This document shows positions 1 through 8,748 of a DNA stretch of 64,000 nucleotides, one piece after another (position 1 is the stretch's first letter; every line of letters begins with the position of its first letter). Position numbers and translations under genes: made by a program. The notes beneath the pieces were generated by a model. It was not told where the DNA came from and ran no database searches. It saw nothing but the letters and a program-made list of their open reading frames with translations. Source of the stretch: Polyangiaceae bacterium (GTDB lineage: Bacteria > Myxococcota_A > Polyangia > Polyangiales > Polyangiaceae); NCBI GenBank assembly GCA_029261965.1, contig JAJDAH010000238.1, positions 1-64,000 on the forward strand, in the 5' to 3' direction.

Positions 1-1
1 C

Positions 2-625
2 GTCGAGTTGCTCCGGGCCGAGCGAGCGCGCTGTCATGCGCGACTCGGTTTTGGAAGCGTCATCGAGTACGCGGATCGGCTGTTTGGCTATTCGCCGCAC
101 ACCACCGAGGAACGGTTGCGCGTCGCCCGATCGTTGGAAAAGCTACCGCTGACCACCGACGCGCTTCGGGGCGGCACGACGAGCTGGTCGGCCGTACGCG
201 AGTTGACCCGTGTTGCCACGCCCCAGACCGAGGCCGAGTGGCTCGACGCCGCCCGGGACCAGCGCGTGCGCGAGGTGCAGGGCCTGGTCCGTGGCCGTCG
301 ACCAGGCGAGTCGCCGAACGATCCGAGCACTGCCGAGGCCGAGCGCCACGCCGCGGAGTCTGTGCCCGAGCGAGTCTCGAAAGCGGGTGCGGCGACGCCC
401 CGAACGGCGACGGCGACAGCAACCCAGGATCCGCCGCAAACGACTCCGCGGCGGCGGGCGACGCAATCGACAGCAACCGAGGATCCGTCGCAAACGACTC
501 CGCGGCGGCGGGCGACGCAATCGATCCCACCGGCGACTCGACGACTCGTGATGCGTCGTCACCACGGACGCTGCGGCGTGACGGGTTGCCGGCACGCGAG
601 CTTCGTCGACGTGCAAGGACGATGA
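2..625 (+). pseudogene. decayed HNH endonuclease of the DUF222/13E12-like type
   Basis: The frame is open at the left edge, so the true start lies outside the window. The N-terminal ~100 residues resemble the helical region of the HNH proteins common in Myxococcota (segments such as SAVRELTRVATPQTEAEW and a GRRPGESPNDP hinge). The C-terminus begins the HNH motif (RRLVMRRHHGRCGVTGCRH) but stops at FVDVQGR, just where family members continue with the catalytic His-His. The long middle segment usual in the family is missing and replaced by a low-complexity Thr/Arg stretch carrying an 18-residue tandem duplication. I infer an inactive remnant with an internal deletion and a lost catalytic end. 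The family assignment is from memory of the sequence pattern. Confidence 0.6.
416..523 (+). repeat. 54-bp tandem duplication, two copies
   Basis: Copies at 416-469 and 470-523 differ at only a few bases. Each encodes 18 residues of the pattern TATxDPxQTTPRRRATQS. It lies inside the decayed HNH gene and keeps the frame. Confidence 0.9.
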
Positions 626-660
626 AATTCCGATCGCCAAGCCAGCCTCAGTCGATCCGT

Positions 661-1905
661 TCAGATCCCGAAGCCGCCGGTGCAATCGCCGGTCCGAGGC
701 ACCGCGTTTCCTACGCCAATGGCGCAGAACGATGGTGTGCCCGTTGGCAATCCAGTCGCGTTCCACGGAGATTCGCCTGGTGAGAGCCAGTACGGATGCT
801 CGAGCGCGAAGGAGACTATCGCGTCGATCGCTCCTTCGATCGCGTTCGTGCCTTGGCCGGGCTCCGGCGGCGGGACTCCGTGACCGCAGTTGTGGATGCA
901 CTCGACGACGAAATGACCGTTCGCAGCCAGGTTCTGTTCGAGATCGAGGGAGAGCGCCTCGAAGTTGATGATGAAGTTGTCGGTAGGTCCGCCCCACAGG
1001 ACCATCGCCGGCAGCCGGTGCTGAGCGCCGCCCCACAGACGCGCGCCGCCGCCGGTGCCTCCGCTGAGCACGATCATGGACGAGAGGTACTCGCTCCGCG
1101 CCCAGCCAAGCTGCGCAGTCCACAGCGCTCCAGCGCTCACGCCGATCGTGCCGACGCAACCGAGTCTCAAGTTGTACTGCGCAGTGACACAGGCGTACAT
1201 GTCGTCGAAGAAGGTGAGCTCTTCCTGGAAGCGCGGCTCGGAATCCAGCGCCGTGGCGGGCCAAGTGAACTGAACGTCACCCTTCTTCTCCGGGACGATC
1301 CCGATGAAGTTCCAATTGTTCGCTGCCTCCTGCATGGGAGAGGCGAGGTCGTTGGCGTTTCCTGCGAGCCAGTGCCAGATGAATGTCCCCGGTAGTGGTG
1401 AGCTGCCGTCGTAGTCGGTCGGAAGGACCAGCACGAACTCGCGAGCGGCTCCGCCACTCATGATCGTGTTTCGACCCGGCATGATCGCTGGGCACGCGCC
1501 GCCGGAATAGCCTCGGGCTGGTGGCGGCAAAGGCGCGCCGGGAGGCGGGTCGTTGTGGCAAGCGAACTGCGGCGTTTGAGGGCCGCCGCCGGCGCCACCG
1601 GTCGCTGGGCCGCCGGTGCCGACGACGCCGCCAGTTCCTGCGCCACCAACTCCCGCGCCACCAGTGCCCACACCGCCACCTGTACCGCCGGCGCTCGTAG
1701 AGCACGCAAGGTTGCAAGCCGTGCTGTCTCCACCTGCCGCGAAGCAACGTTCGAGGCAGCCTTGGGTCGTGCCGCCGCCGGTGCCACTGCCACCGAAACC
1801 GCCGTCTGCCGAGTTACCGCTGCCCGAGCCACACGCTGCACTCAGTCCGAGCGCAGCGACGGCGATGGCGAGTCCACGAAAGGTTTGAATCGGTGATCGT
1901 TTCAC
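661..1905 (-). CDS. esterase/depolymerase-like lipoprotein with Gly-rich linker
   Basis: 414 residues from a GTG start (KRSPI...). A hydrophobic signal ends in a lipobox at LSAAC (Cys25), so the mature protein should be a lipoprotein. Residues ~26-110 are a Gly/Thr low-complexity linker holding a short Cys pair (CLERC, CNLAC). The rest looks like an alpha/beta hydrolase of the PHB-depolymerase/feruloyl-esterase type: the nucleophile elbow GVSAG, an Asp in GGPTDNF and a late His in NCGHG fit a Ser-Asp-His triad. Substrate is unknown. It stands alone; the next gene upstream on this strand begins beyond 2134. Catalytic assignment is inference from motif order. Confidence 0.75.
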   Translation of the reverse strand: MKRSPIQTFRGLAIAVAALGLSAACGSGSGNSADGGFGGSGTGGGTTQGCLERCFAAGGDSTACNLACSTSAGGTGGGVGTGGAGVGGAGTGGVVGTGGPATGGAGGGPQTPQFACHNDPPPGAPLPPPARGYSGGACPAIMPGRNTIMSGGAAREFVLVLPTDYDGSSPLPGTFIWHWLAGNANDLASPMQEAANNWNFIGIVPEKKGDVQFTWPATALDSEPRFQEELTFFDDMYACVTAQYNLRLGCVGTIGVSAGALWTAQLGWARSEYLSSMIVLSGGTGGGARLWGGAQHRLPAMVLWGGPTDNFIINFEALSLDLEQNLAANGHFVVECIHNCGHGVPPPEPGQGTNAIEGAIDAIVSFALEHPYWLSPGESPWNATGLPTGTPSFCAIGVGNAVPRTGDCTGGFGI

Positions 1906-2133
1906 CCCATCAACATACCAGAAGGATCATCGCTTGGCCCCTGATCAGGATCGGTTGAGGGCACGCCGGTGGAACATTGCAGCGCCGGTGGATCCCGCAC
2001 GCAACGATCCGTCCGCACGTGCGACCTGTAGGGGCAACTTCCGAAGTAGGTGAGTGTCGTGGCACGGAATTTCGACGAAGCGCGGAGCAACGCGGGGCCC
2101 GCGGTCGGCGCTGCTCGACTCGCTTTTCCGCGC

Positions 2134-3834
2134 CTACTTTTCGTCGAGCACTCTGCGGACCGCACGAAGCAAATCGGCAGCCTCGTAAGGCTTCTGAAGG
2201 ATTGCCCGGGCCCCCGACAGCGAAGGCTCGTCGATGCGGCGTCCCGCGTCGCCCGAGGAGATCACGATTCGGGCAGCCTGGTCGACCCTCAAGATCTGAT
2301 TGCACAGCGACTCGCCCGAGCGCTTCGGCATGATCAGATCGACGATGCACAGATCCGGTCGGTGCTCGACGAACTGGGCCAGGCCGTGCTCGCCGTCCAC
2401 CGCGGTCACGACACGATAGCCTCGCATGGTGAGGATGCCCGCTGCGGTTTTTCGCACGAACTCGTCGTCGTCGATGACCAGGATGGTTTCGACGCCGCCG
2501 CGCAGGTCGTCCCAAGGTCGAACTTCCCGGGCGCCCTCGGGGTCAGGGCTCGACTCGGGCAGGTACACGTGCACCGTCGTGCCCTCTCCCTCCGCGCTCT
2601 CGAGCTCCACGTGCCCGCCATGGCCGTTGACGACGATGTTGTAGACCATCGCGAGGCCGAGCCCTTGACCGCGTTGCTCTGTGCGATCCCGAGTCGTGAA
2701 CAGCGGCTCGAACGCCCGGCGCTTCACGTCGGCGGACATGCCTTCGCCCGTGTCGGCAAATCGGAGGTGGACGTAGGCTCCGGCGGCGAGGTCCCGCACG
2801 TCGCCCGCTTGGACCGCGTGTCGTGCCGCCGACAGAGTAATTTGGTCGTCTGGTCGCGGTCCACCGGGTCGGCCGTCGATCGCCCTGGCGGCGTTGGTTG
2901 CGAGGTTCAACAGCACTTGATGCAGCTCGCTCGGTGCCGCGTGAACGACGAAGTTGTCCGGCCCAAAGTCGACGCGTTTCGTGATGAGCCGGTTCGTGGT
3001 CTGCTCGAGGAGAGAAAAAACCTCCGACGCGATGGAGTGGACGTCGGTGGCCTTCCTTTGGCTCACCGTGCCGGCCGACAGGGTCCCGAGCCGACGGGTC
3101 AACGCGGCAGCTCGATTGCAGGCGTCTAGGCAGTCCCGCACACAGGTAGCCTGCTGTTCCGACAAGGGGTCGGGCCCACAGTCCAGCAGTGACTGGCTCG
3201 CCACGATGCCTTGGAGAAGGTTGTTGAAGTCGTGAGCGATCCCGCCAGCAAGCGAGCCGATCGAGTCCATGCGTTGACGGAGACGCAACTGGTCCTCGAG
3301 CTCCCTGCGCCGCTCGACTTGCTCCTCGAGCACCTCGTTGGCGCGGGTGAGCTCCGCGGTTCGTTCTCGGACTCGGCTCTCGAGCTCGTCCTTTGCCCGC
3401 GCCAGATCGGTCTCTGCACGCTTGAGCGCCGTGATGTCGTTGACCGTCGTGCTCACGGCCACGATCTCGCCGCTCGAGGCTCGAACCGGATGGTGACTGA
3501 CGAGGTACGCGCGTTCGACGCCGGGATCCGATGGCACCTCCGTCGAGACCTCGACGTTCAAGACAGGCTGCCCCGTCGCGAGCACCTGCTGGTAGATCGG
3601 CTCGATGTGCGGCGCCACGTTCGGGATCACCTCGCGCAGCGTTCGCCCAAGGTGTTCCTCGATGGAGTTTCCGTTGATGGCCGCGAGGCGTTCGTTGATT
3701 CTGAGGTAGCGCAGATTGGTGTCCACGAGGCACATGCCTACGGGGGCGGTCGCATAAAGATGCTCGAGCTCGACCTGCTTCGAGTCGTCCCGTTGCCCTT
3801 CCGCCGCCCCCGAGCGCCCAACCGGCTTCACCAT
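2134..3834 (-). CDS. PAS-domain hybrid histidine kinase with C-terminal receiver
   Basis: 566 residues, cytoplasmic (no membrane segment). Order: a PAS domain (~20-135, followed by a coiled coil ~140-185); a DHp helix with the H box GGIAHDFNNLL; an HATPase domain with N box (NLATNA), G1 (DTGEGM), F box (FEPLFTTR) and G2 (GQGLGLAMVYNIV); and a receiver domain starting ETILVIDDDE with the phospho-acceptor Asp in CIVDLIMP and the conserved Lys in LQKPY. This is the classic PAS-HK-REC architecture, so signal input, autophosphorylation and intramolecular transfer are expected. No output domain and no partner response regulator lie nearby, so the downstream target is not visible. A large inverted repeat sits 90-184 bp upstream of the ATG. 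Confidence 0.92.
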   Translation of the reverse strand: MVKPVGRSGAAEGQRDDSKQVELEHLYATAPVGMCLVDTNLRYLRINERLAAINGNSIEEHLGRTLREVIPNVAPHIEPIYQQVLATGQPVLNVEVSTEVPSDPGVERAYLVSHHPVRASSGEIVAVSTTVNDITALKRAETDLARAKDELESRVRERTAELTRANEVLEEQVERRRELEDQLRLRQRMDSIGSLAGGIAHDFNNLLQGIVASQSLLDCGPDPLSEQQATCVRDCLDACNRAAALTRRLGTLSAGTVSQRKATDVHSIASEVFSLLEQTTNRLITKRVDFGPDNFVVHAAPSELHQVLLNLATNAARAIDGRPGGPRPDDQITLSAARHAVQAGDVRDLAAGAYVHLRFADTGEGMSADVKRRAFEPLFTTRDRTEQRGQGLGLAMVYNIVVNGHGGHVELESAEGEGTTVHVYLPESSPDPEGAREVRPWDDLRGGVETILVIDDDEFVRKTAAGILTMRGYRVVTAVDGEHGLAQFVEHRPDLCIVDLIMPKRSGESLCNQILRVDQAARIVISSGDAGRRIDEPSLSGARAILQKPYEAADLLRAVRRVLDEK

Positions 3835-3923
3835 CGAAAATCCACTGTCTGCAAAGTAGCCGGGGTTTGCAACCGTGCGCGCTGCGACCCACGCTCCCCG
3901 CTGGGCGAAGCCGCGTGGGAACT

Positions 3924-4017
3924 ATGCCCCTCGGAATGTTCGCAATCGCAACATTTCGACCGGGATACTCATCCATACCCCCCAGAATGTTGCGATCGCG
4001 AACATTTCCGGGGGCAT
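3924..4017. repeat. long imperfect inverted repeat (32-bp arms)
   Basis: Arms 3924-3955 and 3986-4017 match at 28 of 32 positions in inverted orientation with a 30-nt spacer. Each arm begins ATGCCCC at its outer end and contains AATGTT-N9-AACATT, itself a partial palindrome; the right arm is centred on GCGATCGC. The element occupies the 357-bp gap 3835-4191 upstream of the hybrid kinase; I see no ORF in the rest of that gap. There is no T tract, so a simple terminator is unlikely. It could be a paired operator, a cruciform or a small mobile or REP-like element. Confidence 0.85.
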
Positions 4018-4191
4018 GCTTTGGACCGGACTCGACGAGACGGGTATGAGCTCGGCGAACCGGAGGCGGCCGCCGCACGGGCATGGCGTGGGGCGTCTGC
4101 TCTTCTTCGCGCGGTGTTCAGTCGTTGCCCGTCCGCCCCTGCGCGCTAGGCCCGGGTGGCATTTCGGGGCGCATGCCTACCCATGCCGAGA

Positions 4192-4653
4192 TCAGCGTTT
4201 GAGGAACGCCGCTTTGATCTCGTCGGGTGGTGTGCCTTCTTCGCCCATTTGGAAGGCTCGTGTCGATTCGTCGTTCAGGTAGACGACGAGTCCGAACACC
4301 ATGAGGGCGAGTGCCGTGGGTAGACAGTAACAACTGAGAATCGTCAGCGCGCCGGACGAGAGCGCGACGATGCCGAGGGTGCGGCTGCGGAACTTCATGT
4401 TCTTGACGCCGGCGAATATCTTCAGCCCGCCGGCGACGAGCACCAGCACTCCGATGACGATGTAGACCGCGCTCAGAATGCCGAAGACCGCGTCGGGCGG
4501 TGGTCCGCCGCCGGCGGACGAGCTCGGGGGCGGGGCGAACTTCAGCAACGCGAACATCGCCGGGCCCATCGCGACATAGAGCACGCCCATCAGCGCTTCC
4601 ATGATGCCCTGAACGATGAGCAGGACGGCAATCACGGGGATGTTGGTGACCAA
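4192..4653 (-). CDS. small four-helix membrane protein, function unknown
   Basis: 153 residues. The start is a TTG at 4653, supported by GGAGG six bases upstream. Four hydrophobic stretches are visible (~4-30, 55-77, 88-112, 113-125) with a Pro/Ser/Gly loop after the first (PPPSSSAGGGPP). The C-terminal tail is cytosolic-looking and acidic. I do not recognise the family. It is divergent from the TMTC-like gene, with 38 bp between the starts, so the two may share a control region. Confidence 0.7.
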   Translation of the reverse strand: MVTNIPVIAVLLIVQGIMEALMGVLYVAMGPAMFALLKFAPPPSSSAGGGPPPDAVFGILSAVYIVIGVLVLVAGGLKIFAGVKNMKFRSRTLGIVALSSGALTILSCYCLPTALALMVFGLVVYLNDESTRAFQMGEEGTPPDEIKAAFLKR

Positions 4654-4691
4654 AACTCGCCTCCGCCGTCGACCCTACTGCATCCGACCCG

Positions 4692-6551
4692 ATGGCGTAT
4701 ATTGGCTCGGGCGATGCGTCTCAACCAGCTGCAACCGCCCCGTACCGGACCCGCCTGACCGACGACGCACCACGGGACCCCGCCGCCGCGAAGCCGCCGC
4801 TGCGCTGCCACCGCAAAGCCGTGACCGAAGAACACGCCGAGCCGAGCGAAGACCCCTCCGAGCACGTGCCGTGGGTCGTCCTGCTCGTCGCGACGACGGC
4901 GGTCGTCTACTTCCGAGTGGTTGGCTACGATTTCGTCGCCTACGACGACGACCTCTACGTGTTCGCCAACAGCCAGGTCACGTCGGGGCTCGACGCGGAG
5001 TCCGCGTCGTGGGCGTTTCGGCAGCCGCACATCGGGCACTACCACCCGCTGACGTGGCTCTCGCACATGCTCGACGTCACGCTGTTCGAGCTGGACGCGG
5101 GAGGGCACCACGCGACGAGCTTGGCGATTCACGCCGCCAATACACTCCTTCTCTATGCGTTTTTTGCGCGGACCACCGGCTCTGCCGCCCGCGCGGCGAT
5201 GGTGGCCGCGCTTTTTGCGCTTCATCCGTTGAGCGTGGAGCCAGTGGCGTGGATCGCGAGCCGAAAAGACGTGCTGAGCATGCTCTTCGTAGGCCTTGCT
5301 CTCTTGCTCTACGCCCGCCATGCCGAGCGACCGAGCGCGGCGCGACTCGCTTGGGTCGCGCTCTTTTACGTGCTCGGCCTGCTCACCAAATCGATGGTGA
5401 TCATGCTGCCGGTGGTGCTGCTTTTTCTGGACTACTGGCCGCTCCGACGATGGCGACGCGATGGCGACGCGGGGTGGGGGTCAGCGCGCGGCGTGGTCGT
5501 CGAGAAAGTTCCGCTGTTCCTCATCGCCATCGGCGCGGTCGGCCTGATGCTGTACTCGGCGAGCCTCATCGGCGTGATGAACGCTCGCGGGACGCCCCTT
5601 CTCGGCCGATTGTCGACGTCGGTGGCCAACTACGGCGAGTACTTGCTCATGCTCTCGTGGCCGCTGGATCTCGCGGTGCACTACCCACTGCCCGACGAGA
5701 CGCCCGGCGTTGGTGTCACGCTCGTGTGGCTCGCGTCACTCTTGCTCGTCTCGGGGCTGGTGTGGCGCTTCCGTCGAGGCCGCGAGTATCTGGTCGCGGG
5801 CTGGGGTATTTTTCTCGTCACGCTCTTGCCGGTGGTGGGTTTGCTCGAGCTCGGCGCGCACGTGCGGGCGGATCGCTACATGTATCTGCCGGCGGTCGGC
5901 ATTTTCGTCTTGGGCGTGTGGCTCGTGGGTGACCAGTTGCTGAAGCTCGAGCGCGGGCGCCTTTTTTCGATCGCCGTGGGCGGGGCGACAGTGCTCACGC
6001 TCGTCGTGTTGTCGTTCACGCAGGTCACGCATTGGCGCGACAGCGAGACGTTGTTTCGCCACGCCGTCGCCGTCGCCCCCGAGAGCCCGCGCATGCACAA
6101 TCTCCTCGGACGAGAGCTCGCCAATCGCGGGGAGATGCGCGGGGCGGTGCACCACTTGACCACGGCGGTTCGGCTCCGTCCGGACTACGTCAAACCGCGA
6201 AACAATCTCGCGGTCATCCTGTGGCGGAGCGGCCGAGTGGACGAAGCCATCGGCGCGTACCGCGAGATCCTCGCCATCGATCCGGACTACGCCTCGGCGC
6301 ACGCGAATCTCGCGCTGGCGCTCAGGAGCCAGTCGAGCTCCGCCGAAGCGGAGAAGCACTATCGGCGCGCCATCGAGCTCGAGGCGGAATACGTCAACGC
6401 GCACGTGGGGCTCGGCGAGCTTCTGCTCGAGACGGGGCGCGTTCCCGAGGCGCGACGACAGCTCGAACGCGCGCTCGAACTGTCCCCGGACCACGCCGGC
6501 GCCCGCAAGGCGCTGAACGCCGCGAATTCGGCTCGCACCGATGATGGATAG
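4692..6551 (+). CDS. TMTC-like polytopic membrane protein with C-terminal TPRs
   Basis: 619 residues. After a charged N-terminus comes a polytopic domain (~60-460) with signatures of the bacterial TPR membrane protein family related to O-mannosyltransferases: YDDDLYVFANSQV, HYHPLTWLSHMLDV and LHPLSVEPVAWIASRKDVLS. About four TPRs follow (~465-610). An acidic DD pair in the first periplasmic loop is typical of GT-C glycosyltransferases, so transfer of a lipid-linked sugar to protein or glycan is plausible, but neither donor nor acceptor is visible here. The ATG at 4692 is the first in frame after the divergent gene. Confidence 0.8.
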   Translation: MAYIGSGDASQPAATAPYRTRLTDDAPRDPAAAKPPLRCHRKAVTEEHAEPSEDPSEHVPWVVLLVATTAVVYFRVVGYDFVAYDDDLYVFANSQVTSGLDAESASWAFRQPHIGHYHPLTWLSHMLDVTLFELDAGGHHATSLAIHAANTLLLYAFFARTTGSAARAAMVAALFALHPLSVEPVAWIASRKDVLSMLFVGLALLLYARHAERPSAARLAWVALFYVLGLLTKSMVIMLPVVLLFLDYWPLRRWRRDGDAGWGSARGVVVEKVPLFLIAIGAVGLMLYSASLIGVMNARGTPLLGRLSTSVANYGEYLLMLSWPLDLAVHYPLPDETPGVGVTLVWLASLLLVSGLVWRFRRGREYLVAGWGIFLVTLLPVVGLLELGAHVRADRYMYLPAVGIFVLGVWLVGDQLLKLERGRLFSIAVGGATVLTLVVLSFTQVTHWRDSETLFRHAVAVAPESPRMHNLLGRELANRGEMRGAVHHLTTAVRLRPDYVKPRNNLAVILWRSGRVDEAIGAYREILAIDPDYASAHANLALALRSQSSSAEAEKHYRRAIELEAEYVNAHVGLGELLLETGRVPEARRQLERALELSPDHAGARKALNAANSARTDDG

Positions 6552-6557
6552 CCGCGA

Positions 6558-6579
6558 CGGCGAGCCGGTGAGCTCGCCG
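6558..6579. terminator. perfect 8-bp hairpin between convergent genes
   Basis: CGGCGAGC (6558-6565) and GCTCGCCG (6572-6579) form an 8-bp stem with a 6-nt loop, just after the TMTC-like stop and before the stop of the convergent lipoprotein gene. It lacks a T tract, so it may act as a bidirectional roadblock or RNA-stabilising hairpin rather than a canonical intrinsic terminator. Confidence 0.5.
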
Positions 6580-6611
6580 CCGAGGCGCCGGGTTCGGGGC
6601 CCGTTCTTCTA

Positions 6612-7748
6612 CTAGAACATCACGTTGAGAGTTTCCGGGTTGGCGCCGGAAACGTCTGCGCCACGATTCGCCGGATTGAAGTTGACGTGGGCAAACGAGG
6701 AGAAGTTGCCACGCCGCGGCATCGCCGGGAGCTCGGAGCCGTTCAGGATGAAGTAGACCTTGTCCCCGTAGAGCAGCACTTTGGCTGACGAGGGCACGTC
6801 ACTCGTCATCTGCGTGTTGCTGACCTGGGTCACCGAGAGCGACCACTGAAGCAGAACGTGGTTGTAGATGAGCTGCAACCACAGGTCCGTGCCCCGGAAG
6901 AGGTCCCAGTCGAACGGCGGCACAAAAACCCAGTTGTTCGGCACGAGCCCGTCCGAATCCGTGATGAACGAATAGATGAGCGAGTGCTGCGTGCCCATCT
7001 GCGGGATGGGCTGCTCCATGTAGCTCATGCCGACGGCGAGATCGCCGGCGACGAGCGGTTGCGGGTTCATCGGGCAAACGACGCGCATGTTGCCCGACGA
7101 CGTGCCGCACTGGAGGAAGGCGTTCAGCTGCGCGATCTGAGCCACATTGAGCGCGACGATCGCGGCGAAAAAGTGCCGCATGTCGATGTGACCGGGCGTC
7201 AGCGTCGGCGAGTTGCTGGAAACGCTGTCGATGAAGTCCGCGAGCGGGTCGCTGTCGGCAGCGACGCACTGACAGTCGAGGATGTTGCACACCTCGTTCG
7301 GGTCCGTGCACGGCATCGTCAAGGTGCACTCCGGACTCGGACCGCACCACGGAACTGCGCTTCCGTTGCCGCCCATGCCACCCATGCCGGCACTACCGCT
7401 CATGCCACCCATGCCGCCCGCGCCGCCGGTGGCCATCATGCCACCCATCCCGCCGGTAGCGGTCATGCCCGCCATCCCGCCGGTAGCGGTCATGCCGGCC
7501 ATGCCGCCGGTGGCCATTCCAGCACCCCCGCCGGAGCCGCCAGTCGACGGACACATTCCTGATTGCAGCGGGCACATGCCGCCAGTTCCGCCGGTGCCGC
7601 CAGTTCCCGCGGCGCCCGCCATGCCGGGACCACCGCCGGTGCCGCCGGTGGCGTTTCCACCCGAGTCGCTTCCGGAACAGGCCACCGCGCCCAGGGCTAG
7701 GGATGAACAGACCAAGATTTCGCGTAACCGTCGCCGAGTACTCGTCAT
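6612..7748 (-). CDS. Gly/Met-repeat lipoprotein, function unknown
   Basis: 378 residues from the ATG at 7748, chosen because AAGGAG lies 8 nt upstream; the frame is open 11 codons further. The signal ends at GAVAC, predicting a lipoprotein. Residues ~25-130 are a low-complexity linker with a 9-residue repeat of the type TGGMAGMTA. A small Cys cluster (CGPSPEC...CTDPNEVCNILDCQC) precedes a ~230-residue C-terminal domain that I do not recognise. It has no obvious catalytic motif but is rich in aromatic beta-like strands. Probably surface-exposed; role unknown. Confidence 0.7.
   Translation of the reverse strand: MTSTRRRLREILVCSSLALGAVACSGSDSGGNATGGTGGGPGMAGAAGTGGTGGTGGMCPLQSGMCPSTGGSGGGAGMATGGMAGMTATGGMAGMTATGGMGGMMATGGAGGMGGMSGSAGMGGMGGNGSAVPWCGPSPECTLTMPCTDPNEVCNILDCQCVAADSDPLADFIDSVSSNSPTLTPGHIDMRHFFAAIVALNVAQIAQLNAFLQCGTSSGNMRVVCPMNPQPLVAGDLAVGMSYMEQPIPQMGTQHSLIYSFITDSDGLVPNNWVFVPPFDWDLFRGTDLWLQLIYNHVLLQWSLSVTQVSNTQMTSDVPSSAKVLLYGDKVYFILNGSELPAMPRRGNFSSFAHVNFNPANRGADVSGANPETLNVMF
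7425..7505 (-). repeat. 27-bp tandem repeat, three units
   Basis: Units at 7425-7451, 7452-7478 and 7479-7505, with a partial fourth. They encode nine-residue GGMxGMxAT-type repeats in the linker of the surrounding lipoprotein gene; unit number is likely to vary between strains. Confidence 0.85.
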
Positions 7749-7840
7749 GCGTCGTCTCCTTCCACGCCCCGGAGACAGCAATAACAGAGAACCCCGCTGC
7801 TAGCTACGCTCGATCAGCGAGCGAAGCACGCGAAGCCCCG

Positions 7841-8578
7841 TCAACACGCGAAGCACGCGCACGTGACTGTGCGGTCGCGTGCGCTCACGCACGGTCCGCC
7901 GAAGCACAACACTTCGGCGCAGCCGCAGCTGAGCGGATTGTCGCCGCAAGGATCCGGAACGCAGGTGCCGCCAGGGGGTGGAGTCAGGCCTCCACCATGA
8001 AAACAAACTTCGCCCATTCGGCACTCGGCACCGGTCGAGCAAAAGCGCATCGGGCCGACGGTCACTGACCACGTGCTGCCATCGCACACCGCGCTCACCT
8101 GGTTGCCGTCCGGCGCCGGCCAGGTGCACGGAAGACCGACCTGATGAAAGCACGAGTCGCAAGCTTCGCCATCCTGCGGAACTTGATCCGGGCAACCCGG
8201 GGCGATGCAGTCGGGACACGCGGAAATTTCCCACGTGCCGTTGCGACACTCGTAGAAACAAGGACAGCAACCCGGCTCGGTACAAGTCGTCCCAGCGGCG
8301 CACGGCCCACCCTGAACGCAGTCCGCCGATCCGCCACCCGTGCCGCCACTGCCGCTCGTCCCGCCACTGCCGCTCGTCCCGCCGGTCGATGCGCCACCGG
8401 TACCGCCCGCCGATCCACCGCCGCCTGCGGTGCCGCCGCTGCCGGTCGAAGAGCCGCCGCTGCCCGGGCCACCATCGACAGATCCGCCGCCGGTCCCGGT
8501 GCCGTTGCTGCCACCGTCGACATTGCCGCCGCAACCAATGATGAAGAGCGCCAAGCCCGCCCAAGTGGATCGAAGCAT
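7841..8578 (-). CDS. Cys-rich lipoprotein with Gly linker, function unknown
   Basis: 245 residues. The short signal ends at the lipobox IIGC (Cys16). A Gly/Ser/Thr linker runs to ~residue 80. The remaining ~165 residues hold more than 20 cysteines, many in pairs (CTEPGCCPC, CPDCIAPGC, CGDNPLSCGC) and the end is ACFAC, pointing to a disulfide-stabilised extracellular domain. No enzyme motif is visible. It lies 92 bp downstream of the previous lipoprotein's start on the opposite side, both on the minus strand; they may not be co-transcribed. Confidence 0.7.
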   Translation of the reverse strand: MLRSTWAGLALFIIGCGGNVDGGSNGTGTGGGSVDGGPGSGGSSTGSGGTAGGGGSAGGTGGASTGGTSGSGGTSGSGGTGGGSADCVQGGPCAAGTTCTEPGCCPCFYECRNGTWEISACPDCIAPGCPDQVPQDGEACDSCFHQVGLPCTWPAPDGNQVSAVCDGSTWSVTVGPMRFCSTGAECRMGEVCFHGGGLTPPPGGTCVPDPCGDNPLSCGCAEVLCFGGPCVSARDRTVTCACFAC

Positions 8579-8748
8579 GCTGAAACGTTACGAGTCGTCG
8601 GGAGGCCGCGCAAGCCGCCGTGTCGGAGTGGGTGATTCGCCGCGGTGACGAACGAAATCGGAGCGGCTGGGCGGCAGAGGTGCCGGAGTCGCCGCGCAGC
8701 GAGACGCACGGGTGACGATGCGTGCGAACCGTGTGAGCGTGTTCCTCG

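Noticed and set aside
2543-4084. 513-residue open frame on the minus strand over the hybrid kinase and the inverted repeat
   Set aside because: Different frame of the same strand as the kinase; Arg/Pro-rich with no motifs.
4616-5932. 438-residue plus-strand frame overlapping the TMTC-like gene
   Set aside because: Arg-rich shadow in another frame of a clear membrane protein.
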